Part shown: one piece after another, positions 44,958-53,319 of the stretch
How positions within the stretch are numbered: the stretch's first letter is position 1
How the letters are laid out: every line of letters begins with the position of its first letter
Assembly (NCBI GenBank): GCA_946480715.1
Contig: CAMLKK010000010.1
Location: forward strand, 1-64,000
DNA: 64,000 nucleotides
Origin: an uncultured Bacteriovorax sp.
GTDB taxonomy: Bacteria; Bdellovibrionota; Bacteriovoracia; Bacteriovoracales; Bacteriovoracaceae
Direction of reading: 5' to 3'
The notes under the pieces: model-generated
The model's database searches: none
What the model saw: the letters and a program-made list of their open reading frames with translations, nothing else
What the model was told of the DNA's origin: nothing
Made by a program: the position numbers and the translations under genes

Positions 44958-46582
44958 AGAATATGCACCGTTGTCATTGGCTTATAACCTAAGATATGAT
45001 CAAAATGTCTTCTTATGCCGACTCTCAACTCTTCCTTGGCCTTATCCATATCTTTAAAATTCAACTGCGAACAATATCCTTCAAGAAATTTTTGAAAACG
45101 ATCTTTGTTTTCACTTACCATTTGGGGAAGCCCCATAAAATCGTAAGTCATTTTTTCAATTCGTGATGAATTTACCCCCATGCGAATTGAAACAAAAACA
45201 GAACCATTGCATGCAAGTTTTCTGCGCTCACTTACCTTTTCTCGCTCAAGTACTAAACCTTTTCCGTGAATGATGATTGGCTCCAGCTTTTCGCCTTGGA
45301 CAACTTTTAATTTTAAGTTTTGATCAATAATAAGTTGATCATGGTTGAGTAAGTAGTGAGTCGTCGAAGCTGGAAACACTTCTTTGATGTGTGCAATATG
45401 CTCACGAATGAAATAACTTTCACCATGAATAGGGATGATGTCAGTAGGTTGAAATTTTTGATATAACTCCAGAAGATCTTTTCGCCCCGGATGGCCTGAT
45501 ACGTGAATGAGTCGATCAGATGCAGTGACAACCTTGCAGCCAACTTCTGAAAGTTTATTCACGAGGAGAGATATTTTTTTCTCATTACCTGGAATCGCTT
45601 TAGAACTCATAAGAACAGTATCTGTTGGTCTGGGTTTGAATTGGGAATCTTCGCCCACACAATATCTGCGGAAAGTCCCTCGGAAATCACCCTGACAACC
45701 TGAGAGAAGAACAACAACATGGTCTTCATTACCAGTTAAAGATTCCGACATCGTCACGACGGATTGGTAATCAGGAATCATTCCTAATTCATTAGCGGTA
45801 TTGAGATAGCTAATCATCGATCGGCCATGAGGGATAAGTTTTTTCCCGTGTTTTTTACAAAGCTTCACAAATGTCATCAGACGATGGATATTGGAAGAAA
45901 AACATGTGATGAAAATTCGGGCTTCTGCTTTTTCAAAAAGCTCATCAAAAACAGGAATGAGATCTTGTTCTGAAGGCGTCTCGTGCTGAGAGCTCATAAT
46001 GTTCGTACTATCAACAAGAAGAATTTTTCGTTCTAGTTTTTGAGAACGTTTAATTAATTTTTCGAAATCAAATGGACGTTCATAAGTTGTACGATGGTCA
46101 ATTTTAAAATCTGAAATAAAAAAGAATCCACACTTTTCACTACGGTCTTTTACTAATAAACCAACAGTTTCTGGAATCGAATGATTCACGTGAATAGGAT
46201 CAATGGTGAAATCTTTGAATTCTAAATGATCATGGTGGCGATAGACAGTTATCGGGTGAGGACTGTGATTAAATTCCAATTTTTTTCTGATCAAATCGGC
46301 GGCAAATGGTGAAGCCAAAACCACAATGTTGGGAAACTTTTTTACGACATGTAAAACGGCACCTATATGATCCTCGTGACCATGAGTTATAATCAAATGA
46401 GTCGGTACCGGAATAGTACTTAAATCTGGTATAAGATAATCGATATCGAAAAAGTCTTCATAGGGAAAAAGAATTCCCGCATCAATGAGAATAGTATCAT
46501 TCGCCCCTTGCACTAAAGTCATGTTGGAGCCGATTTGTCCGACACCGCCAACTGGAGTAATTGTTAATAAAGGCTGTGCCAT
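44954..46582 (-). CDS. rnj: Ribonuclease J
   Basis: 542 residues. It is a metallo-beta-lactamase/beta-CASP nuclease with 5' exo- and endonuclease activity on RNA. The metal motif is THGHEDHIG (His67, His69, Asp71, His72); FFISDFKIDHR and the beta-CASP motif PIHGESYF follow. The last ~100 residues are the RNase J C-terminal domain. It starts exactly at the udk stop and is coupled to the zinc finger gene. Confidence 0.94.
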   Translation of the reverse strand: MAQPLLTITPVGGVGQIGSNMTLVQGANDTILIDAGILFPYEDFFDIDYLIPDLSTIPVPTHLIITHGHEDHIGAVLHVVKKFPNIVVLASPFAADLIRKKLEFNHSPHPITVYRHHDHLEFKDFTIDPIHVNHSIPETVGLLVKDRSEKCGFFFISDFKIDHRTTYERPFDFEKLIKRSQKLERKILLVDSTNIMSSQHETPSEQDLIPVFDELFEKAEARIFITCFSSNIHRLMTFVKLCKKHGKKLIPHGRSMISYLNTANELGMIPDYQSVVTMSESLTGNEDHVVVLLSGCQGDFRGTFRRYCVGEDSQFKPRPTDTVLMSSKAIPGNEKKISLLVNKLSEVGCKVVTASDRLIHVSGHPGRKDLLELYQKFQPTDIIPIHGESYFIREHIAHIKEVFPASTTHYLLNHDQLIIDQNLKLKVVQGEKLEPIIIHGKGLVLEREKVSERRKLACNGSVFVSIRMGVNSSRIEKMTYDFMGLPQMVSENKDRFQKFLEGYCSQLNFKDMDKAKEELRVGIRRHFDHILGYKPMTTVHIL

Positions 46583-47215
46583 TTATGACCTTCTCTTTTT
46601 TGTTTTAGTCTGAGCTTTCATCAGCTCAGAAACTTTAGCTGCCAAAATGCTGGCGGCTATATCAGTTTCTTCACCCACGATAAAATCAGCGTATTGTCTC
46701 TGGGGATCTAAATACTTTTGATACATGGGTCTTACTGTCTCATAGTATTGAGTAATTACTGAATCGAGCGAGCGACCGCGTTCTTCAACATCTCTATGCA
46801 AACGACGAATGAATCGGATATCTGCTTCCACATGCAAGAAGGCGGTGATGTCACATAGTTTACGTATATCTTCTTGGTAGAGGCTAAATATACCTTCAAA
46901 CAAGACCACTCTGGTGGCCTTCACAACGCTTGAAGTTTTGAGTCGCTTGTTTGTCTTGAAATCATAATGTGGTGACTTGATTGATTTGCCATCTCTAAGC
47001 ATCAGCAAATGCTTTTTTAGTAACTCCCAGTCAAACGCATCAGGATGATCGAAGTTAGGTCGGCCTTTTGAAGTCTGTAATTGTTTGGGAAGTTTTGGGA
47101 GATAGTATGAGTCCATGTGCAAAATAGAAATTTCTTCATCAACAGCTTTTTTTACTTTTTCGGCAAATGTGGTCTTTCCAGAACCAGATCCTCCACAAAT
47201 GGAAATGATGTGCAC
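46583..47215 (-). CDS. udk: Uridine kinase
   Basis: 210 residues from the GTG at 47215, with GAGGAG 6 nt upstream; this gives the normal family length, whereas the longer frame adds a 30-residue tail reaching toward the divergent gene. The P-loop is GGSGSGKTT (8-16), then HMDSYYLPK and FDHPDAFDW, all typical of Udk. It phosphorylates uridine and cytidine in pyrimidine salvage. Confidence 0.9.
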   Translation of the reverse strand: MHIISICGGSGSGKTTFAEKVKKAVDEEISILHMDSYYLPKLPKQLQTSKGRPNFDHPDAFDWELLKKHLLMLRDGKSIKSPHYDFKTNKRLKTSSVVKATRVVLFEGIFSLYQEDIRKLCDITAFLHVEADIRFIRRLHRDVEERGRSLDSVITQYYETVRPMYQKYLDPQRQYADFIVGEETDIAASILAAKVSELMKAQTKTKKRRS

Positions 47216-47291
47216 AGCTCTCTCCTCAATGGTTTTTTTCTCAATAAAATGATAGATTAATCTCAAAACATTGGAAAGAAGGAAGAAAGGA

Positions 47292-48818
47292 ATGAAAGTG
47301 TTCAAATACTGTATGGCATTGACGATTTATGCTTCACTGTCGATGGCATTTGCTCAACAGCAAATTAACGTGGCCATTTCAGCCGCACCAAACAGTTTAA
47401 CTCCTTTTTATTCAACAGATGCGAACTCTCAAAACATTAACCGTCTTGTTCATTCATCCCTAATTGATTTTAATGAAAAAATGCAGTTCATCTGTGTTGC
47501 TTGTGAAACCTTTAAAGATGAAATGGAAGGAACAAAACAAGTTCTAACATTTAAGTTAAGGAGTGATCTCACTTTTCACGATGGATCAAAGGTAAGTGCT
47601 AACGATGTAAAAAATTCTTGGCAGTATTTTGCTAAAAACGAAAAAATTAAATCAACTTTCATGGGTGCATACGAAGCTATAGAAGATGTGGTGATCGTTG
47701 ACCCTTCGACAGTTAAAATTATTTTCAAGACATTTTCGCTGGAAAATTTATCCAACCTTGCTCTCTTAAAAATTGTTAAGGTTCCTGATCTTACCAAAGA
47801 TTCATACGAGCCTTTTGATGTCATTGGATGTGGTGAATATCAATATACGAAAATTGATCCACTGGAAATTCGTATTAATCCGAGAAACAGCACCAGACCA
47901 AATTTTGTTTTTAAAGTTGTTAAAGATGAAACAACGCTTGCGCTTAAATTGCTCAATAAAGAAATTGATCTTTCTGTGGCCAACATGTCTCCTCGAAAAG
48001 TTTTTTGGTTGAAGTCTCAACCAGGAATTAAAATTTGGGAAAAACCGAGCGGGAATTTTCAGTTCATGGGGATCAACCACAAGCGCGAAATATTCCAGGA
48101 TCTGAGAGTGAGAAAAGCCTTTTCTCACCTTTTGCCTCGTGAAGATATCTTAAAATACAAATTAAAGAACACAGCAGTACTTGCAACTGGAATGTTCTCT
48201 CCCGCGTTTGGCGATATGTATGTTGCACGTCCCATTGATAAATATGATGTTGAGTTGGCCCGAGATCTTTTGACACAAGCTGGATATAAGAAAAACAAGA
48301 ATGGATTGCTGGAAAAAGATGGAAAGATTCTAGAAATTGACTGGAAGGTTAGTAATAACAAAGCAAGCATAGAAATCGTTGAAGTGTTGCAGAGTTATTT
48401 CCAAAAAGAAGGAATAATTATTAACGTTAGTATTCAAGAGTGGGGAACTTACATGGCCGCCTTCAAGGCCGGGAAGTTTGATATCGTTATCGGACAATGG
48501 GTAGGATTCACTGGTCCTGACATGTTAAAATTCGTCTATCACTCAACTAACACACCTCCGAAAGGTGGTAACCGCGTCGGTTATAATAATCCACAAGTCG
48601 ATAAACTTTTGGATATGGCCACTGTAGAAACTAATTCTTCAAAAAGAACAGAACTCTATAAGCAAGCCGAGCAAGCCATCGTTTCAGATTATGCAAGTAT
48701 AAATTTATGGCACCCAAACATTATTTGGATTGGTCGCAGTTGTTTGAGTGATATTACGCTTGAACCAACTGGAAGCTTTTATCCTTTAAAAACACTTGAG
48801 AAGAACTGTGGAAAATAA
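47292..48818 (+). CDS. Oligopeptide/dipeptide-type ABC substrate-binding protein (SBP family 5)
   Basis: 508 residues from the ATG at 47292 (GAAAGGA upstream). A signal peptide ends SMAFA-QQ. Hallmarks are NSLTPFY, HSSLIDF, FKLRSDLTFHDGSKVSANDVKNSW and the lower-lobe FDIVIGQW; family members bind peptides, nickel or similar solutes in the periplasm. Its permeases are not in the window. prmA begins within its last codons. Confidence 0.88.
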   Translation: MKVFKYCMALTIYASLSMAFAQQQINVAISAAPNSLTPFYSTDANSQNINRLVHSSLIDFNEKMQFICVACETFKDEMEGTKQVLTFKLRSDLTFHDGSKVSANDVKNSWQYFAKNEKIKSTFMGAYEAIEDVVIVDPSTVKIIFKTFSLENLSNLALLKIVKVPDLTKDSYEPFDVIGCGEYQYTKIDPLEIRINPRNSTRPNFVFKVVKDETTLALKLLNKEIDLSVANMSPRKVFWLKSQPGIKIWEKPSGNFQFMGINHKREIFQDLRVRKAFSHLLPREDILKYKLKNTAVLATGMFSPAFGDMYVARPIDKYDVELARDLLTQAGYKKNKNGLLEKDGKILEIDWKVSNNKASIEIVEVLQSYFQKEGIIINVSIQEWGTYMAAFKAGKFDIVIGQWVGFTGPDMLKFVYHSTNTPPKGGNRVGYNNPQVDKLLDMATVETNSSKRTELYKQAEQAIVSDYASINLWHPNIIWIGRSCLSDITLEPTGSFYPLKTLEKNCGK

Positions 48819-49785
48819 AACTTTTAATTTTGTGTTAATCGAGTTCAGTGGAGAAAACGCGAAACTCGCAAATCTCATCAATGCTTATGCCATGGAAGAT
48901 TTTCACTGTGATGGTGTTGAAGAGTTTTCTCTTGAAGAAGCCAGAGTTGACGAAATTTTAGGTGAAAGAGCTTATTCGGGAGGAGATATTCCTGAAACGC
49001 TAATTGATGAAGTTCAAGAAGCTACTTTTGGCCAAGATTCTTTTACATTTAAATATTATTTTTACGAAGGTGATCATGAGGGCCATTGTGAAGATTTTGT
49101 TTTTTTCTTAAAAGATTCATATCCAGAACTTCCACTTTATACGGCCCAGAAGCCTTTTGAAGATTGGAATGCAGAATGGAAAAAATTCTATACACCAATT
49201 TGGGTGTCTTCAAATTTAGAAGTGATTCCTGAATGGCTGCAAAGTCGGGAGAAAAAAAGTACTCATCAAGTTTATATTTATCCAGGTATGGGTTTTGGAA
49301 CTGGCACTCATGAAACTACTTTTTTATGTCTAGTTCTCTTCGATCAAATCATTAATGAATTGAAAAAAAGCGATCAATGTCTGGACTTCGGTTGTGGCTC
49401 TGGAATTCTAGGAATTGCGGCAATGAAAATTAAAGAAATGCCGACGCTTTTTTGTGATATTGATAAAAGTGCGCTCGATAATTGTGTCCAGAATCTGGTT
49501 TTGAATTTCGAAGGGAAAAATATCGAAGGTACAACACTTGTGATTCGTGATCGCTATCAACCGAAGAAACATAAATTAGTTTTTGCCAATATTCTAGAGC
49601 ATGTTTTGATCTCGGAAAAACCAACGATCACGCAAAGTTTAGATAAAAATGGATTTCTGATTGTTTCAGGAATTCTTAATCATCAAGTGGACAATATCAT
49701 CGCTCAATACAAAGAACTCAAAAAAGTAAATGTGGTAACAAAGGGAGATTGGAGCGCTATTCTTTTTCAGGATAGAGGAAATTAA
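48808..49785 (+). CDS. prmA: Ribosomal protein L11 methyltransferase
   Basis: 325 residues. I use the GTG at 48808 overlapping the preceding stop by 11 nt; a TTG at 48796 is possible. The N-terminal L11-binding part is acidic, then comes YPGMGFGTGTHETT, the SAM motif DFGCGSGILG and the NILEHVL catalytic region (NIL in place of the common NIL/A-x-x-L). It trimethylates L11. Confidence 0.9.
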   Translation: MENKTFNFVLIEFSGENAKLANLINAYAMEDFHCDGVEEFSLEEARVDEILGERAYSGGDIPETLIDEVQEATFGQDSFTFKYYFYEGDHEGHCEDFVFFLKDSYPELPLYTAQKPFEDWNAEWKKFYTPIWVSSNLEVIPEWLQSREKKSTHQVYIYPGMGFGTGTHETTFLCLVLFDQIINELKKSDQCLDFGCGSGILGIAAMKIKEMPTLFCDIDKSALDNCVQNLVLNFEGKNIEGTTLVIRDRYQPKKHKLVFANILEHVLISEKPTITQSLDKNGFLIVSGILNHQVDNIIAQYKELKKVNVVTKGDWSAILFQDRGN

Positions 49786-50475
49786 GTGAGAGCACTTTAT
49801 CATCCATTTGATTTCGATGATCAAAAAGAATTAGTGATTAACGACGAAGGTGTTCATCATTTGAATGTCGTACGTGCAAGAGTAAATGATCCATTGTTAT
49901 TGCTTAACGGTCGTGGTGGAAAACTGCAAACTGTTATTAAGTCCGTTGAAAAAAAACAAGTTATCGTAGAAGTAAAGAAATTTGAACAATGTGAAAAACA
50001 AAACAATTTTGTTCTTGCGGTTGCACTTCCTAAAAAAGATGCTTTCGAAGATATTTTAAAGATGGCGGTAGAACTTGGTGTTCAAACAATTGTTCCACTA
50101 AGTTCACAGTATTCTCAGTATGATTATATCGAAAATGAAAGAACCGCGAGATTAGTAGAAAGCGCCTTAGTTCAATCAAACAATCCCTGGTTTCCAGAAA
50201 TAAAACCTCAGAAAAAATTAGCGGAATTTCTGCATGATAATTCACTGCCTTTAGCTTTTTTTAATTCCCTTCCCGCTTCTCAAAACAAAAACGATCGTCA
50301 GATCCATTTTCCGCTCGTCATCCTCATTGGGCCGGAGGGTGGTTTTTCAGACGAGGAAATCAATTTAATCAAATCCCAAAAGAATGTGATGGAAGTACAC
50401 CTTCCTACGCCTATTTTACGCGCACCTACAGCAGTCTGTGCTTCAATTGGTTACTTTCTGGCCCTGAAAAACTAG
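49786..50475 (+). CDS. rsmE: 16S rRNA m3U1498 methyltransferase
   Basis: 229 residues from a GTG directly after the prmA stop, with GAGGAA upstream. An N-terminal PUA-like part (EGVHHLNVVRARVND) precedes a SPOUT knot: VALPKKDAFEDILKMAVELG, LIGPEGGFSDEEI and LRAPTAVCASIGYFLA. It methylates N3 of U1498. Confidence 0.94.
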   Translation: MRALYHPFDFDDQKELVINDEGVHHLNVVRARVNDPLLLLNGRGGKLQTVIKSVEKKQVIVEVKKFEQCEKQNNFVLAVALPKKDAFEDILKMAVELGVQTIVPLSSQYSQYDYIENERTARLVESALVQSNNPWFPEIKPQKKLAEFLHDNSLPLAFFNSLPASQNKNDRQIHFPLVILIGPEGGFSDEEINLIKSQKNVMEVHLPTPILRAPTAVCASIGYFLALKN

Positions 50476-50579
50476 GTCCAAGTTCCAGGAACGTCTCCCG
50501 AATGTAAGTCGAAAAGTATTGATGCTTTGTAAAGCTTGTGCGAATCTGAATAAATAGGTGACTAAACATAGGAATGATT

Positions 50580-51341
50580 ATGAATCAAGATCAACACTCA
50601 TTTAGAGCAGAAAGCAAAGCAATGCCAGTTGAAATCAATCTTGATGAATTTATGATTAGTGAAGAAAGTTTTAAACCAATGACTAAAGGTTTAGGTTTTC
50701 ATCAAGACACAAAACGTCCATCTTTCAAGCCTGCCCCAAAAGAAGTGAAAGCTTTTGGAGCTCAGTCGGCAACAAAACAAACCTTATCTCCATTAGCTCC
50801 TTTATCGCCTTCTGCTCAAACAATGGCATCAAATCATATGCCGACCGGTTTAGAAGCGTTTTATGGCCAATCTGGAACTTCTGCAAAAGCAATTGAAACT
50901 GATCTGGACCTTAAAGTTGAAACTAAAGCTCCTGCCGCTCAAAAGTACATCGCAGCTTCGATGTTATCTCAATTCTCAGCATGGATTGTAGATATTTTAG
51001 TGATTGCTAGCTTTGTTGCGATCACTGGTGCGCTTTTAGTACTTGCTTCAGGAATTGAATTAAAAATGTACTCACGCTTAATCTCTGTGCAGGATTTGAG
51101 CATTTTCTCAGCAGCTATTTTTTCAATCTACTATCTACTCTACTTCACGATTTTAGATCTTTCTTCATCGCCGGGAAAAACACTATTTGGTTTGAAAGTT
51201 ATTAAGGTTGATGGAAAAGGATTAAGTGTTCGCCATACTTTTTTCCGCGCACTGATTTCACTATTGTCAGCTGTGGCCTTATTTCTTCCTATGGTTCTCG
51301 ACTTTCAAGGTCGCTTGTCTGATACAAAAGTTGTTAAGTAA
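50580..51341 (+). CDS. RDD-family membrane protein with a long disordered N-terminus
   Basis: 253 residues from the ATG at 50580 (AGGA 6 nt upstream; an ATG two codons earlier overlaps that SD). Residues 1-~125 are Pro/Ala/Ser/Lys-rich and disordered. The C-terminal ~125 residues form an RDD domain with three membrane helices (AWIVDILVIASFVAI..., IYYLLYFTILDL, the last after a conserved SSPGKTLFGLKV). The function of RDD proteins is mostly unknown. Its stop overlaps the rfaE2 start. Confidence 0.8.
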   Translation: MNQDQHSFRAESKAMPVEINLDEFMISEESFKPMTKGLGFHQDTKRPSFKPAPKEVKAFGAQSATKQTLSPLAPLSPSAQTMASNHMPTGLEAFYGQSGTSAKAIETDLDLKVETKAPAAQKYIAASMLSQFSAWIVDILVIASFVAITGALLVLASGIELKMYSRLISVQDLSIFSAAIFSIYYLLYFTILDLSSSPGKTLFGLKVIKVDGKGLSVRHTFFRALISLLSAVALFLPMVLDFQGRLSDTKVVK

Positions 51342-51802
51342 TGGAAGAGCTTTCACAAGAAACAAAAAACTTCTTAGACAAATGTAAAAACAAAAAAATT
51401 GTTTTCACGAACGGTTGTTTTGATATCCTCCACCTCGGTCATGTTGAATACCTCAACGAAGCTAAAGCGCAAGGTGATGTTCTGATTGTTGCAATTAACT
51501 CAGATGAAAGTGTTCGCAAATTAAAAGGTCCGGATCGTCCAATCAACAATGAAATGGATCGAGCAAAGATGCTTCTTAATTTAAAAGCAGTTGATTGCGT
51601 ACAAGTTTTTACAGAGCAAACTCCACTTGAAATTATCAAACTTATTAAGCCACACGTTCTCGTCAAAGGTGGTGATTGGAAGCCAGAACAAATTGTAGGT
51701 AGCGACTTCGTCATTGCAAATGGCGGTGAAGTTCGCAGTCTCATGTTCAAAGATGGCTACTCGACAAGCAATCTCATCAAAGCCGTTCAAGGTAAAAAAT
51801 AA
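51341..51802 (+). CDS. rfaE2: D-glycero-beta-D-manno-heptose 1-phosphate adenylyltransferase (RfaE2-type)
   Basis: 153 residues, a stand-alone nucleotidyltransferase domain like the C-terminal half of HldE. The motif NGCFDILHLGHVEYL contains the HxGH nucleotide-binding site, and KGPDRPINNEMDRA, VKGGDW and GYSTSNLI are typical. It would activate heptose-1-phosphate for the LPS core. The kinase half (RfaE1) is not here. Start overlaps the RDD stop (TAATG). Confidence 0.9.
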   Translation: MEELSQETKNFLDKCKNKKIVFTNGCFDILHLGHVEYLNEAKAQGDVLIVAINSDESVRKLKGPDRPINNEMDRAKMLLNLKAVDCVQVFTEQTPLEIIKLIKPHVLVKGGDWKPEQIVGSDFVIANGGEVRSLMFKDGYSTSNLIKAVQGKK

Positions 51803-51874
51803 CCTCCTCATTCACTCTGAAATTTAACTATCTGATCTTATTCTATAGGACCATTAACTGACTTATTTTCTCAA

Positions 51875-51906
51875 TGAAAATTCAGGAAAATATTTCCTGA
51901 TTTTCA
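51875..51906. repeat. Long imperfect palindrome upstream of the first flagellin
   Basis: TGAAAATTCAGGAAA - ATA - TTTCCTGATTTTCA: 14 bp pair with a single extra T in the left arm. It ends 30 bp before a sigma-28-type -10 box. It may be an operator or a terminator stem for rfaE2, but no U run follows. Confidence 0.5.
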
Positions 51907-51936
51907 CAAGAAAGTACTCAGGTAGGTTTTTTTGTC

Positions 51937-51944
51937 TCCGATAA
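51937..51944 (+). promoter_or_regulatory. Sigma-28-type -10 box for flagellin 1
   Basis: TCCGATAA closely matches the FliA -10 consensus GCCGATAA. The expected TAAA at 15-nt spacing is not clear (TCAG). The start would be ~95 nt before the ATG. Confidence 0.5.
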
Positions 51945-51982
51945 AGTTCACAGCAGCTGATGGGACAGTCTGCGAACCAACA

Positions 51983-52010
51983 AAGATTCATACATGGTTG
52001 TTTGAATCTT
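51983..52010 (+). promoter_or_regulatory. Leader hairpin of flagellin 1
   Basis: AAGATTCA and TGAATCTT form a perfect 8-bp stem with a 12-nt loop, followed by AAATTTT and then the SD of the leader minigene. Confidence 0.5.
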
Positions 52011-52029
52011 AAATTTTAAGGAGGAAGGC

Positions 52030-52047
52030 ATGATTCTAGGAGATTAG
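52030..52047 (+). CDS. Five-codon leader minigene before flagellin 1
   Basis: ATG ATT CTA GGA GAT TAG encodes M-I-L-G-D and ends 1 nt before the flagellin ATG. It has the best SD of the region (AAGGAGG, 52018-52024), while the flagellin's own SD (AGGAG) lies inside the minigene. Translation is inferred from these sites only; it could also be chance. Confidence 0.35.
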   Translation: MILGD

Positions 52048-52048
52048 T

Positions 52049-52882
52049 ATGGGATTAAGAATTAACACAAACGTTCAATCAATGAGAGCTCAAACTGCAA
52101 TGTCAAAAGTGGAAACGCAAAAGTCGGATTCACTTGCGAAGATGTCGTCGGGTTCAAGAATTAATAAAGCTGGAGATGATGCTGCTGGTTTAGCAATCTC
52201 GGAAAAGTTAAAAGCTAACATCCGTGGTACTGCTCAAGCAACAAGAAACGCTGGTGACGGTATTTCGATGATTCAAACAGCTGAAGGTGGATTGAATGAA
52301 GTTTCGAACGTTCTTATCAGATTGAGAGAACTTTCGGTACAAGCTGCTTCTGATACGATTGGTGACCAAGAAAGAAAATTTGCTGATCTTGAATTCCAAA
52401 ACCTTACTCAAGAGGTAGAAAGAATTGCAACATCAACTCAGTTCAACGGTAAATACCTATTGAGCGGAGAAGGCGACCAACTTGATTTCCAAATTGGTAT
52501 TATGAACGACGAGAAAAATGACCGTCTTTCATATAGACCACAAGATTCTACAGCGAGAGCTGCTGATCTTGGTATCGCAGGACTAAGTGTTGTTTCTAAA
52601 GGAGACGCACAAGGAAACCTGGAGAAGATTGACTCAGCTATTAACTCAGTAAACGGTAACAGAGCTTCACTTGGTGCTCTACAGAACAGATTGCAGTCGA
52701 CGATTTCAAATCTTGAAACAAGAAATGAAAACTTATCAGCTGCGAACTCACGAATTAGAGATACTGATATTGCTGCTGAATCAGCTGAGCTAGCGAAAGC
52801 AAACATTCTTTCTGCAGCTTCTTCATCGGTACTTGCACAAGCGAACAATGCGTCTTCAACAGCATTAAAGCTTATTGGTTAA
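52049..52882 (+). CDS. Flagellin 1 (divergent copy)
   Basis: 277 residues, a short flagellin made only of the conserved D0/D1 regions: N-terminal GLRINTNVQSMRAQ, SSGSRINKAGDDAAGLAIS, NAGDGISMIQTAEGGLNE; C-terminal RASLGALQNRLQSTISNLE and the ending SSTALKLIG. It lacks the exposed D2/D3 domains. It differs clearly from copies 2 and 3 but has exactly the same length. Exported by the flagellar type III system to build the filament. Confidence 0.95.
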   Translation: MGLRINTNVQSMRAQTAMSKVETQKSDSLAKMSSGSRINKAGDDAAGLAISEKLKANIRGTAQATRNAGDGISMIQTAEGGLNEVSNVLIRLRELSVQAASDTIGDQERKFADLEFQNLTQEVERIATSTQFNGKYLLSGEGDQLDFQIGIMNDEKNDRLSYRPQDSTARAADLGIAGLSVVSKGDAQGNLEKIDSAINSVNGNRASLGALQNRLQSTISNLETRNENLSAANSRIRDTDIAAESAELAKANILSAASSSVLAQANNASSTALKLIG

Positions 52883-52913
52883 TTGAACGTTTAATAAACA
52901 TTCTTAAAAAGAG

Positions 52914-52940
52914 AGGCTCCCCTAGAGGGAGCCTTTTTTA
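52914..52940 (+). terminator. Intrinsic terminator after flagellin 1
   Basis: AGGCTCCC (52914-52921) pairs with GGGAGCCT (52927-52934), followed by six T in all. It may also end transcripts of the small minus-strand gene. Confidence 0.85.
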
Positions 52941-52943
52941 TGC

Positions 52944-53157
52944 TTAGAACTTTAATGTTTTCTTAGTCGGAACTCCATTCACCTCAGTAATCTCAATAAT
53001 GACTTCTTTAGTATCAATTCCAAACTCTGCTTTTTGTCTTCTCATCTTTCTTGCGATCGGTATTAGAGCCTTCCGGGCAATCGCTTTCAACTCCAAAAGT
53101 ATTAAACGAAAAAACAGCAAACAAAAGAAAACCTAAAAAGCCGACTGTTTTACTCAA
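52944..53157 (-). pseudogene. Small secreted-protein gene with an apparent one-base frameshift
   Basis: A TTG at 53157 has GGAG 7 nt upstream. The frame encodes a clear signal peptide (KTVGFLGFLLFAVFSFNTFG) and then VESDCPEGSNTDRKKDEKTK before stopping at 53014 (47 residues). Just there a run of five A occurs; removing one A joins the frame to AEFGIDTKEVIIEITEVNG...KKTLKF ending at 52944, a natural ~70-residue secreted protein. This could be a pseudogene, a sequencing error or a slippage site. It accounts for most of the 437-bp gap between flagellins 1 and 2. Confidence 0.5.
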
Positions 53158-53220
53158 ATTATTTCTCCGTCTAAGTTATTGAAAAACTTGTCCATAACAA
53201 GAATAACCGACCGAACTGCT

Positions 53221-53247
53221 TAAGTTTTTACCCGACTAATTCGATAT
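53221..53247 (+). promoter_or_regulatory. Sigma-28 (FliA) promoter of flagellin 2
   Basis: TAAG (53221-53224), exactly 15 nt, then TTCGATAT (53240-53247), matching TAAA-N15-GCCGATAA. The same arrangement precedes flagellin 3 at an equal distance from its ATG. Confidence 0.75.
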
Positions 53248-53283
53248 GTTTTTCGTCTGAGTAAATTGGTCAGACATTAACAA

Positions 53284-53303
53284 AAAGAGGCGGGGGCCTT
53301 TTT
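53284..53303 (+). promoter_or_regulatory. GGGG-loop stem in the flagellin 2 leader
   Basis: AAAGAGGC (53284-53291) pairs with GCCTTTTT (53296-53303) around a GGGG loop, one G-U pair. The right arm is followed by a U-rich stretch, so it looks like a leader terminator; the SD AAGGAG comes next. Confidence 0.5.
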
Positions 53304-53319
53304 ATTTAAGGAGTATATC

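Noticed and set aside
47216..47305. Longer N-terminus for uridine kinase
   Set aside because: The GTG at 47215 has a GAGGAG site and gives the usual 210 residues.
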